Assembly: GCA_015499985.1 (NCBI GenBank)
Contig: JAAAUF010000171.1
Coordinates: forward strand, 1,839-55,397
DNA: 53,559 nucleotides
Origin: Haplosporangium gracile
Lineage: Eukaryota > Mortierellomycota > Mortierellomycetes > Mortierellales > Mortierellaceae
Direction: 5' to 3'
In this document: piece after piece, positions 47,812 through 53,559 of the stretch
Layout of the letters: every line of letters starts with the position of its first letter
How positions within the stretch are numbered: the first letter of the stretch is position 1
Made by a program: the position numbers and the translations under genes
The notes under the pieces: model-generated
Told to the model about the DNA's origin: nothing
What the model saw: the letters and a program-made list of their open reading frames with translations, nothing else
Database searches by the model: none

Positions 47812-49416
47812 TCAAAGTCGCCACAAACTCTTCTCCGTGCTCGGACTGAAAAACTCGACAGCATCACGCCCGTTAGAGGAACTTCTGTCTCGTGGACCGT
47901 ACCTCTTGGCGATTTTATTGTGCACCATTTGCTTGATCTCCTCTGCCATATCTTGTGCGTCCTTTTGGTTCTTGTCGAGGGAGAACTGAATCTAATCTCT
48001 ATCCATGGTCGAAGCGATCAAGCGTACATAGCGTTTCTTGACTTGATTCGCGTCCATGTCTGCCACATTTGGATACAGTAGTGGTCGCTCCTCCGCATAC
48101 ATTGACTCCTGCTTCAGCTGATCAGCCTGCACCTTTGATAGAACTCCTGCTTTGCAAAAACAATGCCTCATCGTCAAGGCCTTAACGTTCGACCACGCGT
48201 ATGGAATAAGCGACCATGCCTCGCCTTTGGTAATCTTCCTCCCGGTTGCATACTCCTTTACAACTGCTTTGTTGCTGAGCATCTCGGGGTAATGTCGTTT
48301 GAATACGCTGAAAATTCCTGCGTCCAAAGGTTGGGTAACGGATGTTGAATTGGATGGCAGGCGCTCGTTCTGAAGTTGTTTCCATGTCTCTTCTGCAAGT
48401 GGATCGTCGCCGCTAGATTTACCGCGTCTAGAGTTGCCGTGTGTTCCACATGAATCGATAAGCAGAAGACTCCTTTTGGAGAGATTGTCGTCAAGAGAAC
48501 GAAGCCACCACTTGAATAAATCCAGGGTCATATCTCCATTTGCATGTTTTATCGAGGTAATAGGGATCTCAGAGCATGAATGGATACCTCGAGCAAGATG
48601 TTCGCCTAGAATGTCAATCAACAAGACGAAATACTTAGTTTTTAATTTTCAAGTCATCCTCTTAAAACAATGGCACGGCATGTTTGAGCACTTAGCACTT
48701 ACTTATGACAAGCGGTCTCAAAGCCTTTACCGTTACTGCTCGGGCAAGCGAAGATCCAGAGGCGTTGACATAGAAAAGAATCGACACCCGAGACGCAGCT
48801 CCTCGCTCTGGTTTGACCCCGCTTGCGAGCTCCTCCGCGGTGTACGAGTGCATGGAAAGCTCCATGAGGTACATGCCAGTCTCGTCGCAATTATAAATGT
48901 CGTCGGGGTCGAAGCCAGCCGATACTTTGCGGACTTCGTCCATCCTTTCAGCAATGGCGTCCATGTCGACAGACCCGCTTCTCCTCTGAGACCGCAGTAG
49001 GCGATACCGTATTCCTGCGTCATCCTTGAGCGCCACGATGCCGTGAAAGAGATTGTGCAACCAGGAGGAATATCACCGGGATCGCAAATGTCATCTGTAA
49101 GAATATGAAAAACGGAATCGGCTGCGGTCTGAAGCTAAAGACCACTAACAACACCGTTGCTCTTCCGAGCCTCCAGTAGCCACTCACGGGCAATCGTGTC
49201 TATTATGTGTCGTACCAGGTCGACTGGACTGCTAGAGAGCTTGTATTTGTTGCCTCGACCATGTGCTACATCGAACTGGATTTTTTTAAAGTCCTTGTCC
49301 GATTGTTTGATCGACTTTCTGAAGACGAGGAGGTGCACGAACTTGTGAAAATTGGTTGCTGTAACATGCATGGTGAGGATGTTGCTGTAATGGCGAAAGA
49401 TCTCGAACAATTCCAT
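47812..49416 (-). pseudogene. Broken DDE_1 (pogo/Tc5-like) transposase
   Basis: Catalytic-domain landmarks are visible: IYNCDETG (first acid), LLLIDSCGTH (second) and TQPLDAGIFSVFKRHY (third), the D-D-D pattern of pogo/CENP-B transposases. Upstream, a FTASWRSRMTQEYGI...LRGEAG segment fits the end of the helix-turn-helix CENP-B-type DNA-binding region, and the piece ending at 49135 may be its earlier part. One intron (48702-48606, GTAAG..CTAG on the minus strand) joins the first and second acid blocks in frame. Two lesions are seen: a one-base frame change in the G-run at 48974-48976 between the DNA-binding and catalytic parts, and an in-frame TAG at 47994-47992, after which the same frame stays open for 59 codons. 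The 5' exon structure is unclear. It is not expected to give an active enzyme. Confidence 0.8.
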
Positions 49417-49754
49417 CCGTAGCCTTAGAGGACATCCTTTACCTCTCTGGGCTATCGGACCAGCGGTTTTTTGAGGTGGGCGTCCGGCAGCGTTGTTAGC
49501 ATTAGCACGAGCTTCAGCTAACCATCCCAGGTGCCGCAGCGTTTGCGCCTCTTTTAGTTGGGGTCCGATTCTAGAACAGGCTGGTAACAGACGTGATGTT
49601 CAAGAGATGAAAGCGTTGCGAACGAGTACCGGTACTGGCACGATATCCTTTTTTTTTTTGACATATAGAGTGGAAGCGAAAAAGTAAGCCAGCATGACGC
49701 GAATATGAGCTTAAACTATGCGAGGATATAAGCTTAGCCAGCCATCACAAAAAA

Positions 49755-49829
49755 ACTGAATAGTCTCCTTGATTTGGTGAAAAGGTCCACCTCTCCTATG
49801 AAGTGTGGACCTAATCACAACACGGAGTG
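49755..49829 (-). repeat. Right terminal inverted repeat
   Basis: The inner 16 bp (49755-49770) and outer 53 bp (49777-49829) are the reverse complement of the left terminus, with five mismatches in the outer block. Here too the outer block has an internal inverted repeat (GGTCCAC against GTGGACC), extended with two mismatches compared with the left copy. Confidence 0.88.
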
Positions 49830-50720
49830 TAGGTCATTCCCTCATTGTTTTTGGTTTTTGTTTTTTATTTTGACAAAGCGCTTGTTTGCAGAAATAAAAG
49901 AAGAACATTAAACATGGCTGTGTGAATATAATGATTGCATTCCAGAGGGAGGTCAAAGTATCTCTAGGGCTGTTGTCTCACGCGTCAAAAATATCTCAAA
50001 ATAGCAAACAAGAATAGTACTCCATGCATGACACCCATTTTTTGTTTATTTGTAGAAGAGGATGGGCGTTGGGCCTGTTGGGTCAAGTCAACACCCATTT
50101 CTTTCGTCAGATCTTGTATTGTCGGTATTCACAGCCGCTTAGTAATTACACGCACACACATTCCCCCCTCTCTCTCTATCTTTTTCTCTCTCTGTCAAGC
50201 ATTCCAGTGAACGGAGTCAATTTTCGAACGAGGGCTTTTTTATTTATTGAACGCGTTTGTCTTTCATTTCATCCCCGCGTCCCAAAAATAGTTGCGTTGT
50301 CCGTTTGTTTATCGTTGTCCGTTGGTGGCGTTAATTCAGATTCGGCAACCTTTGTGGGTAGGTTTGCGTAGCCTTTGTTTTACACTGTTGGAGTGATCCT
50401 GGAATCCACATTTTATTTGGGTTTCCCAAATATCTTATTTTAGAAAACGACATTTTTTATTTGCTTTGTTTATGGATATGAAAAAATGCATGTCCATTCG
50501 CCTTACTGGCACATGGGATCTCAGCCTATACCCGTTCACTTTGAACTAGTTTTTTTTTCTGCTCCAACACCCAGTGTTCATGACTGTCGTAAATGTGTTT
50601 CTTTTAGGGCTGCGTTTATTTTTTTCTAAGCAGAGTGTATTGCTTGATCGTTGTTTACACACACACAACGCCCGCGGACTGCATTTATCAGCTGAGTTTA
50701 CCGGGGTACCGTGCTTGAAG

Positions 50721-50776
50721 TCAATTACCCTCAGCAGGTTCAGCTCGAGCCGGTGCGCGCTATGCTTGGTAATTGA
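50721..50776. repeat. Inverted repeat (9-bp arms, 38-bp loop)
   Basis: TCAATTACC at 50721-50729 and GGTAATTGA at 50768-50776 are exact reverse complements. The loop is GC-richer than the surroundings and holds a CAGCTCGAGC segment. It could be a fragment of a mobile element or a structured transcript; nothing confirms either. Confidence 0.5.
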
Positions 50777-51513
50777 TCGATGCTGTTGTTGATGGGGCGT
50801 AAAGCAACCATACCGCTTGCACGTTCTAGACTTGGCGCACTGGAATTATGGGGCTGTTGTGAACGCGTTCCAGTCGTCACAAAATAGACGATCAGTGCAC
50901 CATACACACCATTTGTTTTTGTCGTTGTTGATGATGTTGTTGCTGTTCTTGTATACTCTCAACGCTTGGCACGCTTGTGCATAATTGTTAGTGTTGACAA
51001 AGGCAAAGCACTATCACAATTTGGTGAATAGGAGCTTTGGAATTGCGGAATTCGGAATCATGGACTGTCTTAGAAGACGCGTTTAGACTATCCCAAAAAT
51101 ACTGGCACGATGCGCAATGCCAAGGCTGCGAGCTCAGGATGCGACGACGATGTCGTTGTCTGATGCCACCGCCCTTGAACGGCGATGTTCCTTACTTACA
51201 AACATATTCTTAGAACAACCTATCCGTAGAACAATTGTAGCTCCAGGTATTGATAGTTCAGTGCAATAGCTTGGGCTACCGTATCCTTCGCACCTTGATG
51301 TGCCCTATTCCGCTTTGATCAGTACTGCACGTGACATGTACAGAGTCAAAAAATTAGTGACTGTTTTTCATATTTTTTTTTTTTCGGTAAACAAACCTAT
51401 GCATACCCAAGGCGCCTGGACTTTTTTTTTTTTCTTCTTCTCCTTCACCTTCTTTTCCGCCAATTCACCCATCCACCAACCCATCCCTCAGAAACTGTAC
51501 TCGGCTTTTTGAA

Positions 51514-51520
51514 TATAAAA
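51514..51520 (+). promoter_or_regulatory. Candidate TATA box of CBF5
   Basis: TATAAAA, 93 bp before the CBF5 ATG, a plausible distance for a fungal core promoter with a short leader. A second TATAAAA near 51595 is too close to the ATG. Confidence 0.45.
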
Positions 51521-51612
51521 AGTGTGACACAGTACCTAAGGGCAGAGAATTCAAAAAAGAAAGAAGCGACACACTCACACACTCAGCAATATCCTATAAA
51601 ACTTACATAACC

Positions 51613-53556
51613 ATGTCCCCCAAGACCAAGAACATCGAGGAGGCCCAGAGGAGCGGCGACTTTGCTATCAAGCCCGAGGCTGATACCCCTACTCTCAACA
51701 CCGCCGACTGGCCCTTGTTGCTGAAGGTGCGATACACACTCTGTTCCCTTTTGCGCCATCGACCGTTGTTCTGCCTGTCTGCCTGCCTGAACGTATCACT
51801 AACCTAGTGCTTGTCTCTATTCCTCTCACTATGTCGCCTCTGGATATCCGATCACCCCTTCAAATAACCAATTATAACCACCACCTTCACGCCTACCCAA
51901 ATGGCAACATACATATCGACGTCAACAACACAACACCACACAACACAATACAACACAACATAACAGAACTACGACAAGCTCAACGTCCGCACTGGTCACT
52001 ACACCCCCATCCCTAGCGGATGCTCGCCCTTGAGACGTGAGCTTGCCGAATACGTCAGGTAATACTTCACCCAGGATCAGCACGGTGGCTACTGCTACTA
52101 CAGTGGCAGCTCAATTGATGATGCGACAGTCGACTGCAGTCGATCATTATGTATATTGGACTACTCCCACTGCTCGTAGATCGTGGATCGTGGATCGTGG
52201 CTCGTGAGAGTGCCTGTCCTGGGGATCGACAGCAAGTACGGCGGCACAAAAAAGATTAATTGACAAACCAGAACCACGCCATGTTAAACCCTCTCCCCTT
52301 ACTATCATGTGATACATAATAGATACGGTGTCATCAACTTGGACAAGCCCGCCAACCCCTCGTCCCACGAGGTCGTCGCCTGGGTCCGCCGTATTCTCCG
52401 TGTCGAGAAGACTGGTCACAGTGGAACTCTTGATCCCAAGGTCACTGGATGCTTGATTGTGTGCATTGACCGTGCCACGCGCTTGGTCAAGTCGCAGCAG
52501 GGTGCCGGTAAGGAGTACGTCTGCGTTCTCCGTCTCCACGATGCCATCGAGTCCGAGAAGAAGCTCGCCCAGACGCTCGAGACCTTGACCGGTGCTCTTT
52601 TCCAGCGCCCCCCTCTGATCTCTGCCGTCAAGCGTCAGCTCCGTATCCGTACGATCCACGAGTCCAAGTTGCTCGAGTTTGACAACGACCGCCACTTGGC
52701 TGTCTTCTGGGTTGCGTGCGAGGCTGGTACTTATATGCGTACGATGTGCGTCCACATGGGTCTGTTGCTCGGTGTTGGAGGACACATGCAGGAGCTCCGT
52801 CGTGTCCGCTCGGGACATATGGGCGAGGAGGACGATATTGTGACGATGCACGATGTTTTGGATGCTCAGTGGATGTACGATAACACCAAGGACGAGTCGT
52901 ACCTCCGCAAGGTTGTCCGCCCTCTTGAGACCTTGTTGACCACCTACAAGCGCGTTGTTGTCAAGGACAGCGCCGTCAACGCCATCTGCTACGGAGCCAA
53001 GTTGATGATCCCCGGTCTCCTCCGCTACGAGTCTGGTATTGAGGTCAACGAGGAGGTTGTGTTGATGACCACGAAGGGAGAGGCTATTGCTCTTGGAATT
53101 GCCCAGATGACGACTGCTGTCATGGCCACGTGCGACCACGGTGTTGTTGCCAAGATCAAGCGTGTCATCATGGAGCGCGACACCTACCCCCGTCGCTGGG
53201 GATTGGGACCCAAGGCCCAGGAGAAGAAGAAGTTGATCAAGGATGGCAAGCTCGACAAGTTTGGACGCACCACCGAGGAGACCCCTGAGGGCTGGAAGAA
53301 GGGCTATGTCGACTACAACCGCGAGGACCCTGCCGCCCCCGTTGCTGCTGTTGCTGTCGTTGCTGCTACCCCCGCCCCCGCTGCCGTCAAGGAGGAGGAG
53401 AAGAAGCGCAAGGCTCCCGAGTCTTCGGACGAGTCTGACTCTGGCAAGAAGAAGGAGAAGAAGGACAAGAAGATCAAGAAGGAGAAGAAGGAGAAGAAAG
53501 ACAAGAAGGAAAAGAAGGAGAAGAAGAGCAAGAAGGCCGACTCTGACTCTGATTAA
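51613..53556 (+). CDS. CBF5: H/ACA snoRNP pseudouridine synthase CBF5 (dyskerin), 479 aa
   Basis: Three exons: 51613-51726, 51967-52058, 52323-53556. CBF5 is the catalytic subunit of H/ACA snoRNPs, making pseudouridine in rRNA and spliceosomal RNA in the nucleolus. The dyskerin-like N-terminus ([23 protein letters not shown]) is followed by the TruB-type core, with [20 protein letters not shown] and the catalytic loop [12 protein letters not shown] containing Asp106; [19 protein letters not shown] and [13 protein letters not shown] follow. The PUA domain lies at about 297-371 ([24 protein letters not shown]... to [14 protein letters not shown]). The C-terminus is a Lys/Glu (KKE/KKD) tail, as in yeast Cbf5. 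All key residues are present. The gene ends three bases before the edge of the window. Confidence 0.96.
52059..52322 (+). other. CBF5 second intron with hairpin and short tandem repeats
   Basis: A 264-nt intron with donor GTAATA and acceptor AATAG. It contains a self-complementary stretch around 52121-52146 (built on GTCGAC/CTGCAG palindromes) and three to four tandem copies of ATCGTGG near 52178-52201. It does not show clear H/ACA or C/D box elements in the right order. Confidence 0.5.
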
Positions 53557-53559
53557 GCG

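Larger units (their letters stand above)
47645..49829 (-). mobile_element. pogo/Tc5-type DNA transposon, 2185 bp, full length but decayed
   Basis: The element is bounded by inverted termini starting CACTCCG and ending CGGAGTG, flanked by TA. The outer 53 bp of each terminus match at 48 positions, and an inner 16 bp block matches exactly. Inside, on the minus strand, lie pieces of a DDE_1-superfamily (CENP-B/pogo/Tc5-like) transposase. With both ends and the target duplication present the insertion is complete, but the transposase carries disabling changes, so this copy cannot move unless helped by an active relative. Confidence 0.85.
49830..51612. other. Right flank of the transposon and CBF5 upstream region
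   Basis: The first two bases are the right TA duplication. No gene is recognised in the following 1.8 kb. It contains a 9-bp inverted repeat at 50721-50776 and CBF5 promoter sequence near the right end. Confidence 0.5.

Noticed and set aside
48692..49060. A separate short gene over the first catalytic block of the transposase
   Set aside because: Its start is a TTG, and the block is joined by an intron and a frame change to other transposase parts.
52147..53139. 330-aa minus-strand open frame opposite CBF5
   Set aside because: It mirrors CBF5 coding sequence and crosses its intron boundary; the sense strand is a certain gene.
1..53556. tRNA, rRNA or CRISPR features
   Set aside because: I looked for box B-like GGTTCGAAT motifs, rRNA signatures and regularly spaced repeats by eye and found none that hold up; a covariance-model scan would be decisive.

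Overview
This window looks like a gene-sparse stretch of a fungal chromosome, most probably an early-diverging (zygomycete-type) fungus. The basis is spliceosomal introns with GT..AG ends in most genes, two runs of N from scaffolding, fungal-type gene families (KRE9-like ectodomain, ADP1-type ABC transporter, POF1, DUF1765), and a Rab geranylgeranyltransferase alpha subunit that keeps the Ig-like and leucine-rich-repeat domains which budding-yeast Bet4 lacks. Mortierellomycota is my best guess from overall style; it is inference and was not tested by any search.

Layout from left to right: a very long DUF1765/UPF0592 protein (+, nine exons); a secreted copper-oxygenase-like protein with an N-terminal histidine brace (-); a POF1-type nucleotidyltransferase (+); UDP-glucose 4-epimerase (+, no intron); a single-pass membrane protein with a KRE9/KNH-like ectodomain (-); a small mitochondrial-type rhodanese (-); the peroxisome biogenesis factor PEX3 (-), divergent from the Rab geranylgeranyltransferase alpha subunit (+); an ADP1-type ABCG transporter (-), convergent with it; a NAM8/Csx1-type three-RRM protein with a polyglutamine N-terminus (+); a C2H2 zinc-finger regulator (-); a complete but decayed pogo/Tc5-type DNA transposon with long inverted repeats and a TA target duplication; and the pseudouridine synthase CBF5 (+) at the right edge.

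The genes are independent eukaryotic units, not an operon. They cover housekeeping (CBF5, BET4, PEX3, GAL10, NAM8) and cell-surface or nutrition functions (the oxygenase-like protein, the KRE9-like protein, the ADP1 transporter). About half of the window is non-coding, rich in homopurine/homopyrimidine tracts and microsatellites. I found no tRNA, rRNA or CRISPR array. The most unusual items are the histidine-brace secreted protein, the transposon whose inverted repeats contain a second inverted repeat, the large acidic insertion in PEX3, and the KRE9-like receptor-shaped membrane protein.
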